A stretch of DNA of 64,000 bases from Tranquillimonas rosea. GTDB taxonomy: Bacteria; Pseudomonadota; Alphaproteobacteria; Rhodobacterales; Rhodobacteraceae. The position numbers and the translations under genes were made by a program. This document shows, piece by piece, positions 1 through 7,942 of this stretch. Every line of letters begins with the position of its first letter. Within the stretch, counting starts at the first letter, position 1. The notes beneath the pieces are model-generated. The model was given only the letters and a program-made list of their open reading frames with translations, was not told the origin of the DNA and did no database searches. The DNA lies in contig NZ_FOGU01000002.1 in the NCBI RefSeq assembly GCF_900111315.1, forward strand, positions 1-64,000, read 5' to 3'.

Positions 1-1884
1 GGCCGTTCTGGGGTTGATCTTTACGGCAGCCAGGTTGGGGGTCGTCTTGAGGACATGGGGTCGTTCGACAAGTATATTGGCGGGTCCCCGACGAACATGG
101 CGTGCGGGACGGCGCGGCTCGGGCTGCGGTCGGGTCTGATCAGCCGGGTTGGCGACGAGCACATGGGTGGGTTTCTCCGCGAGGAGCTGGAGCGTCACGG
201 GGTGTCGGTGGAGGGGGTGCGGACCGACCCCGAGCGTCTGACGGCGCTGGTGATCCTGGGCATCCGCGACCGCGAGCGGTTCCCGCTGATCTTCTACCGC
301 GAGAACTGCGCGGACATGGCGCTGTGCGCCGACGACATCGACCCGGCCTTTGTCGGCGCGGCGCGGGCGGTGGTGGCGACGGGGACGCATCTGAGCCACC
401 CGACGCCCCGCGCGGCGGTGCTCAAGGCGCTGGAGCTGGCGAAGGCGCAGGGCGGGCGGACCGCGCTCGACATCGACTACCGCCCGAACCTGTGGGGCGT
501 GGCGGGCCACGGGGAGGGCGAGAGCCGGTTCGTGGAATCCGCCGAGGTGACGCGGGCGCTGCAGGAGGTGCTGCCCCATTTCGACCTGATCGTGGGCACC
601 GAGGAGGAGTTCCACATTGCCGGCGGCTCGACCGACACGCTGGAGGCGCTGCGGGCGGTGCGTGCGGTGTCGGCGGCGACGCTGGTCTGCAAGCGGGGGC
701 CGATGGGGGCGGTGGCGTTCGAGGGCGCGATCCCCGAGAGCCTCGACGAGGGGCAGTCGGGGCCGGGCTTCGCGATCGAGGTGTTCAACGTGCTCGGCGC
801 GGGCGACGGGTTCATGTCGGGTCTGCTGAAGGGCTGGCTCGACGGGGAGGCCTGGCCGGTGACGCTCAAATACGCCAATGCCTGCGGCGCGCTGGCGGTC
901 AGCCGGCATGGCTGCACGCCGGCCTATCCCAGCTGGGAAGAGCTGCAATTCTTCTTCGACCGCGGCATCGTGCGCCCCGACCTGCGCAACGACGCCGAAC
1001 TGGAGCAGGTCCACTGGGCGACCAACCGGCACGGCGACTGGTCGACGATGCGGGTCTTCGCCTTCGACCACCGGGCGCAGCTCGAAGAGATGGAGGGCGC
1101 GGATCCTGCGCGGATCGGGCGGTTCAAGGAGCTGTGCCTGGAGGCGGCGCAGGCGGTCGCGCGGGGGCAGGGCGGCCACGGCATCCTGTGCGACGGGCGG
1201 CTGGGGCAGGAGGCGCTGTTCCGCGCCGCGGGCACCGGCCTGTGGACCGGGCGGCCGGTGGAATGGCCGGGGTCGCGGCCGCTGCGGCTCGAGCCCGAGA
1301 CGGGGCCGGACCTGGGCGGGCTGCGGAACTGGCCGCGCGACCAGGTGGTGAAGTGCCTGTGCTTCTGCCATCCCGACGACGATGCCGGGATGTGGGCGGA
1401 CCAGGAGGCGACGGTGACGCGGCTGTTCCACGCCGCGCGCCGCAACGGTCTGGAATTCCTGCTCGAGGTGATCCCCTCGACGGTGGGCCCGGTCGACACG
1501 GAGACCACGGCGCGGATCATCGAGCGGGTCTATGGCTGGGGTGTGCATCCCGACTGGTGGAAGCTCGAGCCGTTCGACAGCGATGCCGCCTGGGCGGCGG
1601 CGGTGGCGGCGATCGAGCGGCACGACCGGCACACGCGCGGGATCGTGGTGCTGGGGCTCGACGCGGCGGAAGAGGCACTGGCGGCGCGCTTTGCCCGCGC
1701 GGCGCGGTTCCCGCTGGTGAAGGGCTTTGCCGTGGGGCGGACGATCTTCGGGGCGGCGGCGCGGGACTGGTTCGCGGGCCGGATCGGCGACGAGGCGGCG
1801 GTGGCGCGGATGCGGGACAATTACGCGCGGCTCTGCGGGATCTGGGACGCGGCGCGCGCCGCGGCCGAGCGGGACGCGGCATGA
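1..1884 (+). CDS. iolC: 5-dehydro-2-deoxygluconokinase IolC with C-terminal DUF2090 (5' partial)
   Basis: Phosphorylates 5-dehydro-2-deoxy-D-gluconate in cytosolic myo-inositol catabolism. The frame is open from base 1 and the visible start GRSGVDLYGSQ already matches the PfkB-kinase N terminus, so the true start lies upstream of the window. The ATG at 55 is internal. The PfkB domain has the sugar-binding GGSPTN motif early and the GAGD anion-hole/catalytic motif near visible residue 267. From about residue 318 a second, aldolase-like DUF2090 domain follows, a fusion common in proteobacterial IolC. It heads an iolCDE-x-BG operon, and the iolD Shine-Dalgarno lies just after its stop. Confidence 0.93.
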   Translation, partial: GRSGVDLYGSQVGGRLEDMGSFDKYIGGSPTNMACGTARLGLRSGLISRVGDEHMGGFLREELERHGVSVEGVRTDPERLTALVILGIRDRERFPLIFYRENCADMALCADDIDPAFVGAARAVVATGTHLSHPTPRAAVLKALELAKAQGGRTALDIDYRPNLWGVAGHGEGESRFVESAEVTRALQEVLPHFDLIVGTEEEFHIAGGSTDTLEALRAVRAVSAATLVCKRGPMGAVAFEGAIPESLDEGQSGPGFAIEVFNVLGAGDGFMSGLLKGWLDGEAWPVTLKYANACGALAVSRHGCTPAYPSWEELQFFFDRGIVRPDLRNDAELEQVHWATNRHGDWSTMRVFAFDHRAQLEEMEGADPARIGRFKELCLEAAQAVARGQGGHGILCDGRLGQEALFRAAGTGLWTGRPVEWPGSRPLRLEPETGPDLGGLRNWPRDQVVKCLCFCHPDDDAGMWADQEATVTRLFHAARRNGLEFLLEVIPSTVGPVDTETTARIIERVYGWGVHPDWWKLEPFDSDAAWAAAVAAIERHDRHTRGIVVLGLDAAEEALAARFARAARFPLVKGFAVGRTIFGAAARDWFAGRIGDEAAVARMRDNYARLCGIWDAARAAAERDAA

Positions 1885-1910
1885 GGGACGACAGGGAAGG
1901 AGACCGGGCG

Positions 1911-3740
1911 ATGACGACGATCCGGCTGACCGCGGCGCAGGCGATGACGCGCTGGCTGGCGGCGCAGATGACGGAAGACGGCGAGCGCTTCATCGAGGGC
2001 GTCTGGGCGATCTTCGGGCACGGCAACGTGGCCGGGATCGGCGAGGCGCTGCAGGGGATGGGCAACGCGCTTCCCACCTGGCGCGGCCAGAACGAGCAGA
2101 CCATGGCCCATGCCGCGATCGCCTATGCCAAGACGCAGAAGCGGCGCAAGGCGATGGCGGTGACCTCGTCGATCGGGCCGGGGGCGACGAACATGGTGAC
2201 GGCCTGCGCGCTGGCGCATGTGAACCGCCTGCCGGTGCTGCTGATCGCGGGCGACGTCTTCGCCAACCGGCGGCCCGACCCGGTGCTGCAGCAGATCGAG
2301 GACTTCGAGGACGGCACGGTCAGCGCGAACGACGCGTTCCGGCCGGTGAGCCGCTACTTCGACCGGATCAGCCGGCCCGAGCACCTGATGACCTGCCTGC
2401 CGCGGGCGCTGCAGGTGATGACCGATCCGCAGAATTGCGGGCCGGTCTGCCTGGCCTTCTGCCAGGACGTGCAGGCCGAGGCGTTCGACTATCCGGCGGA
2501 CTTCTTCGAGCCGCGGGTCTGGCGCATCCGCCGGCCCGAACCCGACCCGCGCGAGGTCGCGGAGGTGGCGGATCTCATCCGGTCCGCCGAGACGCCGGTG
2601 ATCGTGTCGGGCGGCGGAGTGCTCTATTCCGGCGCCGAGGACGCGCTGGCGGCCTTCGCCGAGGCGCTGAACGTGCCGGTGGTCGAGACCCAGGCGGGCA
2701 AGGGCGCGCTGGCGGCGGCGCATCCGCTGAACTTCGGCTCGCCCGGGGTGACGGGGTCGGCCTGCGGCAACGATCTCTGCGCCGCGGCGGACCTGGTGAT
2801 CGGGGTGGGCACGCGGTTCCAGGACTTCACCACCGCGAGCTGGACGGCCTTCCGCAACCCCGAGAGGCGGCTGGTGTCGATCAACCTGCATCCCCACGAC
2901 GCGGCCAAGCACATGGCCACGCCGCTGGTGTCCGACGCGCGGGTGGCGCTGGAGCGGCTGACCGGTCTGCTGGATGACACGCGGTTCGAGGCGCACGATC
3001 CGAAGGCGCGGACCGACTGGCACGCGGCGGTCGCGACCGTCACCGCCCTGCCCGAAAACGACGGCCCGGACAATCTGCCCACCGACGCGCAGGTGATCGG
3101 CGCGGTGCAGCGGGTCGCGCGGGAGAACACCGTGGCGATGTGCGCGGCCGGTACGATGCCGGGGGCGCTGCAGGTCCTGTGGCAGGCGGCGCCGGGCGGC
3201 TACCACATGGAATACGGCTATTCCTGCATGGGCTACGAGGTCGCCGGGGCGATGGGGATCAAGCTCGCCGCGCCCGAGAAGGAGGTGATCTGCTTCGTCG
3301 GCGACGGCAGCTACATGATGGCGAACTCCGAGCTGGCCACGGCGGCGGCGCGGCGCGTGCCGTTCACCGTGGTTCTGACCGACAACGCCGGCTACGGCTG
3401 CATCAACCGGCTGCAGATCGGCTGCGGCGGGGCCGAGTTCAACAACCTGTACAAGGACAGCGACGTGTGGCCGCGGATCGACTTCGTCGCCCATGCCGCG
3501 TCGATGGGGGCTCATGCGGTGAAGGCGGCGGGGATCGCCGATCTCGAGGCGAGGATCGTCGAGGCCCGCGGGCGCGATGTCCCCTCGGTCATCGTGATCG
3601 ACACCGATGCCGGTCCCGGCACCGGCGCCGGCGGCGCCTGGTGGGATGTCGCGGTGCCCCGGACCGGCGGCCCGGCGCGCCTGGAAGAGGCGCGCGAGCG
3701 CTACGACGCAAACGCCGCGCAGCAGCGCGTCCACGATTGA
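1911..3740 (+). CDS. iolD: 3D-(3,5/4)-trihydroxycyclohexane-1,2-dione hydrolase IolD
   Basis: Thiamine-diphosphate enzyme that opens the ring of trihydroxycyclohexanedione, giving 5-deoxy-glucuronate. The 609-residue protein has the three acetolactate-synthase-like parts: N-terminal PYR domain, central domain and C-terminal PP domain with the TPP/Mg motif GDGSYMMANSE near residue 464, ending in a downstream Asn. I chose the ATG at 1911 because GGAAGGAG sits about 7 bases upstream. An in-frame ATG at 1881 would overlap the iolC stop but lacks a comparable ribosome site. It is tightly packed between iolC and iolE. Confidence 0.95.
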   Translation: MTTIRLTAAQAMTRWLAAQMTEDGERFIEGVWAIFGHGNVAGIGEALQGMGNALPTWRGQNEQTMAHAAIAYAKTQKRRKAMAVTSSIGPGATNMVTACALAHVNRLPVLLIAGDVFANRRPDPVLQQIEDFEDGTVSANDAFRPVSRYFDRISRPEHLMTCLPRALQVMTDPQNCGPVCLAFCQDVQAEAFDYPADFFEPRVWRIRRPEPDPREVAEVADLIRSAETPVIVSGGGVLYSGAEDALAAFAEALNVPVVETQAGKGALAAAHPLNFGSPGVTGSACGNDLCAAADLVIGVGTRFQDFTTASWTAFRNPERRLVSINLHPHDAAKHMATPLVSDARVALERLTGLLDDTRFEAHDPKARTDWHAAVATVTALPENDGPDNLPTDAQVIGAVQRVARENTVAMCAAGTMPGALQVLWQAAPGGYHMEYGYSCMGYEVAGAMGIKLAAPEKEVICFVGDGSYMMANSELATAAARRVPFTVVLTDNAGYGCINRLQIGCGGAEFNNLYKDSDVWPRIDFVAHAASMGAHAVKAAGIADLEARIVEARGRDVPSVIVIDTDAGPGTGAGGAWWDVAVPRTGGPARLEEARERYDANAAQQRVHD

Positions 3741-3768
3741 CGCGCGCCGGACGGCAGGGAGGACCGGA

Positions 3769-4683
3769 ATGATCCTGTACGGCACGAACCCCATCGCCTG
3801 GTCGAACGACGACGACTGGTCGATCGGCGATCACATCAGCCTCGAGACATGCCTCTCGGACGCCGCGCGGATCGGCTTCGAGGGGATCGAGAAGGGCCAC
3901 AAGATGCCCGATGACGGCGCCGCACTGAAGGCGGCGCTGGAGCGCCACGGCCTGCGGTTCGCCGCGGGCTGGTTCTCGACCAACCTGCTCGTCCGGGACA
4001 TCGCGGACGAGGTCGCGGCCCTGCGCGAATGGATCGCGTTCACCCGGGCGGCGGGGGGCGACCACATCAATGCCTGCGAATGCTCGAACACGGTGCACGG
4101 CTCGGACGGGGTGCCGGTGAACGACCGCCCGGTGATGACCGGGGCCGAGTGGGACCGCTTCTCGGCCGGCTACGAGGAACTGAGCCGGGTGGCCCACGAG
4201 GAGGGCATGGCGATGGGCTATCATCACCACATGGGCACCATCGTCGAGAGCGAGGCCGACATCCGCCGCTTCATGGAGATGGCGGGCCCCCATACCCGGC
4301 TGCTGCTCGACACCGGGCATGCCTGGTTCGGCGGCGCCGACCCGGCGGCGCTGGCGCGGGAGTACATCGGTCGGGTGAGCCACATCCATGCCAAGAACGT
4401 CCGCGCCGACATCGCCGCCGAGGTGCGCGCGGGCGGGTTGTCCTTCCTCGAGGGGGTGCGGCGCGGCGCCTTCACGGTGCCGGGCGATCCCGAGGGCGCC
4501 GTGGCCTTCGAGCCGGTGCTGCGCGCGGCGGCCGAGGGCGGCTATTCCGGCTGGCTCGTGATCGAGGCCGAACAGGACAGCGCGGTGCGCGACCCGGTGC
4601 GCTACCAGTCCATGGGCCTCGCGGTGCTCAGGCGCATGGCGGCCGAGACCGGGCTCGATGCCGCCGCGGCCGGGGGGGCGTGA
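3769..4683 (+). CDS. iolE: myo-inosose-2 dehydratase IolE
   Basis: Dehydrates 2-keto-myo-inositol (inosose) to the diketone used by IolD. The 304-residue protein is a xylose-isomerase-like TIM barrel. Metal-binding segments are visible: the GYHHHMGT stretch near residue 150, DTGHAWFGG near 180 and HIHAKNVR near 205. It starts at ATG 3769 after an AGGGAGGA ribosome site, 28 bases after the iolD stop. Length and order fit the iol family. Confidence 0.94.
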   Translation: MILYGTNPIAWSNDDDWSIGDHISLETCLSDAARIGFEGIEKGHKMPDDGAALKAALERHGLRFAAGWFSTNLLVRDIADEVAALREWIAFTRAAGGDHINACECSNTVHGSDGVPVNDRPVMTGAEWDRFSAGYEELSRVAHEEGMAMGYHHHMGTIVESEADIRRFMEMAGPHTRLLLDTGHAWFGGADPAALAREYIGRVSHIHAKNVRADIAAEVRAGGLSFLEGVRRGAFTVPGDPEGAVAFEPVLRAAAEGGYSGWLVIEAEQDSAVRDPVRYQSMGLAVLRRMAAETGLDAAAAGGA

Positions 4684-4687
4684 GCGC

Positions 4688-4915
4688 ATGTTCGACACCA
4701 CCCATCCGTGGTTCCGCCCGCTCTGGGTGCGGATCGTGCTGCTGGCGGTGACCGCCGGCTGGGGGCTGGTCGAGCTCTCGGCCGGCAATGCCGGCTGGGC
4801 GCTGTTGTTCCTGGCGCTGGCGGCCTGGGTGACCTGGGCGCTCTTCGTCACCTACACGCCCGGCCCCGACACCACCGACACACCCGACGACCACGACAAG
4901 GACGGCGAGACATGA
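4688..4915 (+). CDS. small two-TM membrane protein inside the iol operon
   Basis: A 75-residue protein of unknown function. It has two hydrophobic segments, about residues 12-29 and 33-53, and a hydrophilic Asp/Thr-rich tail (DTTDTPDDHDKDGET). It starts 4 bases after the iolE stop, and its stop overlaps the iolB start in an ATGA, so it is translated with the iol genes. I do not recognise the family. A role near an inositol transporter or as an inner-membrane accessory would be speculation. Confidence 0.75.
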   Translation: MFDTTHPWFRPLWVRIVLLAVTAGWGLVELSAGNAGWALLFLALAAWVTWALFVTYTPGPDTTDTPDDHDKDGET

Positions 4916-5718
4916 GCCATCTGCTGCACAGACCCTTCGGCACCCATGGCGAGGTCCACCGGATCACGCCCGAGAGCGCGGGCTGGCGCTATGTCGGCTT
5001 CGCGCTGCACCGGCTCCGGGCGGGCGAGAGCGCCGGCGCCGCGACCGGCGACCGCGAGGTCGTCCTGGTGATGGTCGAGGGCAAGGCCGCGATCACCGGC
5101 GCGGGCCGGGACTGGGGCGTGCTCGGCGACCGGATGGACGTGTTCGAGAAGACGCCGCCGCATTGCCTCTACCTGCCGGACGGCAGCGCGTGGCAGGCCA
5201 CGGCCGAGACCGACTGCGTCGTCGCGGTCTGCTCGGCCCCCGGCCGCGGCGGCCATGCCGCCCGGCGCATCGGCCCCGAGGGGATCGCGCTGACCGAGCG
5301 GGGCACCGGCACCAACACCCGCCACATCAACAACATCGCGATGGAGGCCGAGGATTACTGCGACGCGCTGCTGGTGACCGAGGTGTTCACCCCGGCGGGC
5401 CACTGGTCGTCGTTCCCCAGCCACCGCCACGACGAGGACGACTTTCCCCGCGTCACCTACCTGGAGGAAACCTATTACCACCGCCTGAACCCGGCCTCGG
5501 GCTTCGGCGTGCAGCGGGTCTATACCGACGACGGCTCCCTCGACGAGACGATGGCGGTGCAGGACGGCGACGTGGTCTGCGTCCCCCGCGGCCACCACCC
5601 CTGCGGCGCCCCCCACGGCTTCGAGATGTACTACCTCAACGTCATGGCCGGACCCCTGCGAAAATGGCGCTTCCTCCCCGCACCGGAAGTCGAATGGATC
5701 CTGGAACGCGACGGATGA
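4912..5718 (+). CDS. iolB: 5-deoxy-glucuronate isomerase IolB
   Basis: Converts 5-deoxy-glucuronate to 5-dehydro-2-deoxygluconate, the IolC substrate. It is a 268-residue bicupin. Metal-ligand-type residues appear in the second cupin, in SSFPSHRHDEDDFPR and the downstream PRGHHPCGAPHG. The start at 4912 overlaps the preceding stop by 4 bases, and its own stop overlaps the iolG start, indicating translational coupling. Confidence 0.94.
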   Translation: MSHLLHRPFGTHGEVHRITPESAGWRYVGFALHRLRAGESAGAATGDREVVLVMVEGKAAITGAGRDWGVLGDRMDVFEKTPPHCLYLPDGSAWQATAETDCVVAVCSAPGRGGHAARRIGPEGIALTERGTGTNTRHINNIAMEAEDYCDALLVTEVFTPAGHWSSFPSHRHDEDDFPRVTYLEETYYHRLNPASGFGVQRVYTDDGSLDETMAVQDGDVVCVPRGHHPCGAPHGFEMYYLNVMAGPLRKWRFLPAPEVEWILERDG

Positions 5719-6743
5719 CCGACACCAAGAACACCCCCCTCCGCATCGCCGTCTTCGGCGCAGGCCGCATCGGCGGGGTGCATGCCCGCAACGCCGACGC
5801 CCATCCGGCGGTGACGCTGAGCCACCTGGTCGATCCGGTCGCCGATGCGGCCTGCGCGGCGCTGGCCGCCGAGACCGGGGCGCAGGTGGCCGGTGCCGAC
5901 GACGTGTTCGCCGATGACCGCGTGGATGGCATCGTCATCGCCAGTTCCACCGACAGCCACGCCGACCTGCTGCGCCGCGCGGCCGACGCGGGCAAGGCGG
6001 TGTTCTGCGAAAAGCCGATCAGTCTGGATTTCGCCCAGGTCGAGGAGGTGGCGGAGAAGGTGCAGGAGGCGGGCATCCCGGCGATGCTGGGTTTCCAGCG
6101 CCGCTACGACGCTTCGTTCCGGGCCGCGCGCGACCGGATCGCAAGCGGCGCGGCCGGGCGGCTGGAGCACCTGATCATGCAGTCGCGCGATCCCGGTCCG
6201 CCGCCCGCCGCCTATGTCGCGACCTCGGGGGGCATGTTCCGCGACACCGCGATCCATGACCTCGACATGGCGCGGTTCCTGCTGGATGAGGACATCGCCA
6301 CGGTCTACGCGGTGGGCTCGTGCCTGATCTCGCCCGAATTGGGGGCGGCCGGGGACATCGACACGCTGATGATCACCCTGACGACGCGCTCGGGCCGGCT
6401 TGCGCAGGTCGTGAACTGCCGGCGGGGGCCGATGGGCTATGACCAGCGGCTCGAGGCGCTCTGCGCCGGCGAGGTGCTGTTCGTCGAGAACAGGCCCCGT
6501 ACCACTCTGCGGGTCGATACGCCCGACGGTGCCCTGGCCCCGCCGCCCGAGAACTACTTCATCGACCGGTTCGCCCAGGCCTACCGCGACGAGATGGACG
6601 CCTTCGCGTCGATGATCGCCGAGGGTACCCAGCCGCTGGCCGGGATGCGCGACGGGCTCGAGGCGCAGCGTCTGGTGGAGGCGGCCATCGTCTCGCACGA
6701 AACCGGGGCGGCGGTGCAGATCTCCCCGGACTGGAGACCCTGA
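5715..6743 (+). CDS. iolG: inositol 2-dehydrogenase IolG (Gfo/Idh/MocA family)
   Basis: NAD-dependent oxidation of myo-inositol to inosose, the first pathway step. The 342-residue protein has a Rossmann motif GAGRIGGVH at about 10-18, the CEKPISLD motif with the family EKP near residue 99, and an HDLDMARFLL segment carrying the usual Asp/His active-site pair. It is the last gene of the operon, coupled to iolB by an ATGA overlap. No inositol transporter or iolA follows. Confidence 0.92.
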   Translation: MTDTKNTPLRIAVFGAGRIGGVHARNADAHPAVTLSHLVDPVADAACAALAAETGAQVAGADDVFADDRVDGIVIASSTDSHADLLRRAADAGKAVFCEKPISLDFAQVEEVAEKVQEAGIPAMLGFQRRYDASFRAARDRIASGAAGRLEHLIMQSRDPGPPPAAYVATSGGMFRDTAIHDLDMARFLLDEDIATVYAVGSCLISPELGAAGDIDTLMITLTTRSGRLAQVVNCRRGPMGYDQRLEALCAGEVLFVENRPRTTLRVDTPDGALAPPPENYFIDRFAQAYRDEMDAFASMIAEGTQPLAGMRDGLEAQRLVEAAIVSHETGAAVQISPDWRP

Positions 6744-6868
6744 ACCCCTGAGGACCGGCTTGGGGCGTCGTGTCGGACGGCAAAGTCGTTAAGTTTCTCA
6801 TAAGGTTGGCCCCCGAACGGTGTCCGGCACGTTGCGCCTGACGAAGCATGCCGGAAAGGAGGTGTTCC

Positions 6869-7456
6869 ATGAACCGCAGAGAATTGATCACGGGGGCTGT
6901 CGGCAGTCTCGGCCTCGGGCTGATGACGCCCGCCTTCGCGCAAGAGGCCTCGGAGCCGGCGGTCATGCCGCCCCGCATCGTTACCCTGCGCGACGCCCTT
7001 CCGGCAGGCGAAGTCCATGTCGCCCCGGATCATTTCCGCCTGTACTGGACGCTGCCCGAGGGAAAGGCCTGGGAATACGCCATCCGGGTGGGGCGCGACG
7101 ACCTGTACGAGGCCGGAGAGTTCTATGTCGGCGCCAAGAAGAAATGGCCCTCCTGGACGCCGACGCCCGGCATGATCGAGCGGGAGCCCGAGAAGTACGA
7201 GAAATACGCCGAGGACGGCATGGAGGGCGGACCGGACAACCCTCTGGGCGCGCGCGCGCTCTATCTCTTCCAGGACGGGCGGGGCGACACGTTCCTGCGG
7301 ATCCATGGCACCAACGATGTCAACACGATCGGCCGCGCCGTCTCGAACGGATGCGCGGGCCTGACCAACGAGCACATCAAGCTGCTGTACAAGCAGGTCC
7401 CCGAGGGCGCGCGGGTCGTGCTGTATCCCAAGAGGGCCACGACCCGCTCGGGTTGA
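6869..7456 (+). CDS. L,D-transpeptidase (YkuD family), exported
   Basis: Periplasmic peptidoglycan or lipoprotein cross-linking enzyme family. The 195-residue product begins MNRRELITGAVG, a twin-Arg-like leader, and can be cut after AFA near residue 24. The catalytic core carries HGTN near residue 145 and SNGC near 160, matching the HGT...S-x-G-C pattern. The residues after the Cys read AGL instead of the usual IR[MV], so a commonly conserved Arg is missing. The ATG at 6869 is fixed by a near-perfect AAAGGAGGTG site. It is transcribed alone. Confidence 0.85.
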   Translation: MNRRELITGAVGSLGLGLMTPAFAQEASEPAVMPPRIVTLRDALPAGEVHVAPDHFRLYWTLPEGKAWEYAIRVGRDDLYEAGEFYVGAKKKWPSWTPTPGMIEREPEKYEKYAEDGMEGGPDNPLGARALYLFQDGRGDTFLRIHGTNDVNTIGRAVSNGCAGLTNEHIKLLYKQVPEGARVVLYPKRATTRSG

Positions 7457-7466
7457 TGCCGCATCG

Positions 7467-7494
7467 CGGTCCCGTCCAAAAGAGGGCGGGACCG
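7467..7494 (+). terminator. hairpin after L,D-transpeptidase gene
   Basis: 8-bp perfect stem CGGTCCCG/CGGGACCG with a 12-nt purine-rich loop, 10 bases past the stop. No clear T-tract follows, so it may be a weak terminator or an mRNA-stabilising hairpin. Confidence 0.4.
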
Positions 7495-7568
7495 GCCCGA
7501 TCTCAAATATTCTCGCAAGAATCCTGGTGTGGTCTGGGCCTCGACGCTTGATCGAGGAGGACCCGGTG

Positions 7569-7751
7569 ATGATCCGTCATTTCTTTCGTGTCTTTTTCAG
7601 TGGGCGTCGCGTGATGCCGCGAGCCGAGGTCCCACTGTGCCGCCAGTGCCGCTCGCCCTTTCGCGAGTTCTGGGAGGTGCTTGAGGCGGCTCCGTCAACG
7701 GCCCTGAGGCAGGCGGAGTCGCTCTGTCCGGACTGCGTCCGGAAGAGCTGA
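7569..7751 (+). CDS. 60-residue CxxC...CxxC protein
   Basis: A small basic protein of unknown function. Its N terminus is MIRHFFRVFF, and there are two Cys pairs, C24-x2-C27 and C53-x2-C56, that could bind one zinc ion in a zinc-ribbon-like fold. The start at 7569 is preceded by GAGGAGG with an 8-base spacer, and a strong terminator follows at 7790, so it appears to be a real monocistronic gene. I cannot name the family. Confidence 0.65.
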   Translation: MIRHFFRVFFSGRRVMPRAEVPLCRQCRSPFREFWEVLEAAPSTALRQAESLCPDCVRKS

Positions 7752-7789
7752 GGGTCGCGGCACACGATCTCTCTAAGTGGTACCAAACT

Positions 7790-7816
7790 GGCGGCGCTCT
7801 ATGCGCCGCCCTTTTT
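7790..7816 (+). terminator. Rho-independent terminator
   Basis: 8-bp stem GGCGGCGC/GCGCCGCC with a TCTAT loop and a CTTTTT tract. It ends transcription of the CxxC microprotein gene on the plus strand. Confidence 0.85.
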
Positions 7817-7942
7817 CTGTGCGACCGTTTCCCCTTGCCGCAGCGTCAAGTGGCGCGGCGGTGGCATTTCGAACGCGTTGCTGGCCCCGGCCGGTGGCCG
7901 TGCAGTGATTTGAGACACGATACGTTTGAGGGGGAAACCGCC

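Noticed and set aside
1821-3794. Long minus-strand open frame opposite iolD
   Set aside because: Shadow of the GC-rich iolD coding frame; no ribosome site and its translation is Arg/His/Gly-rich without domains.
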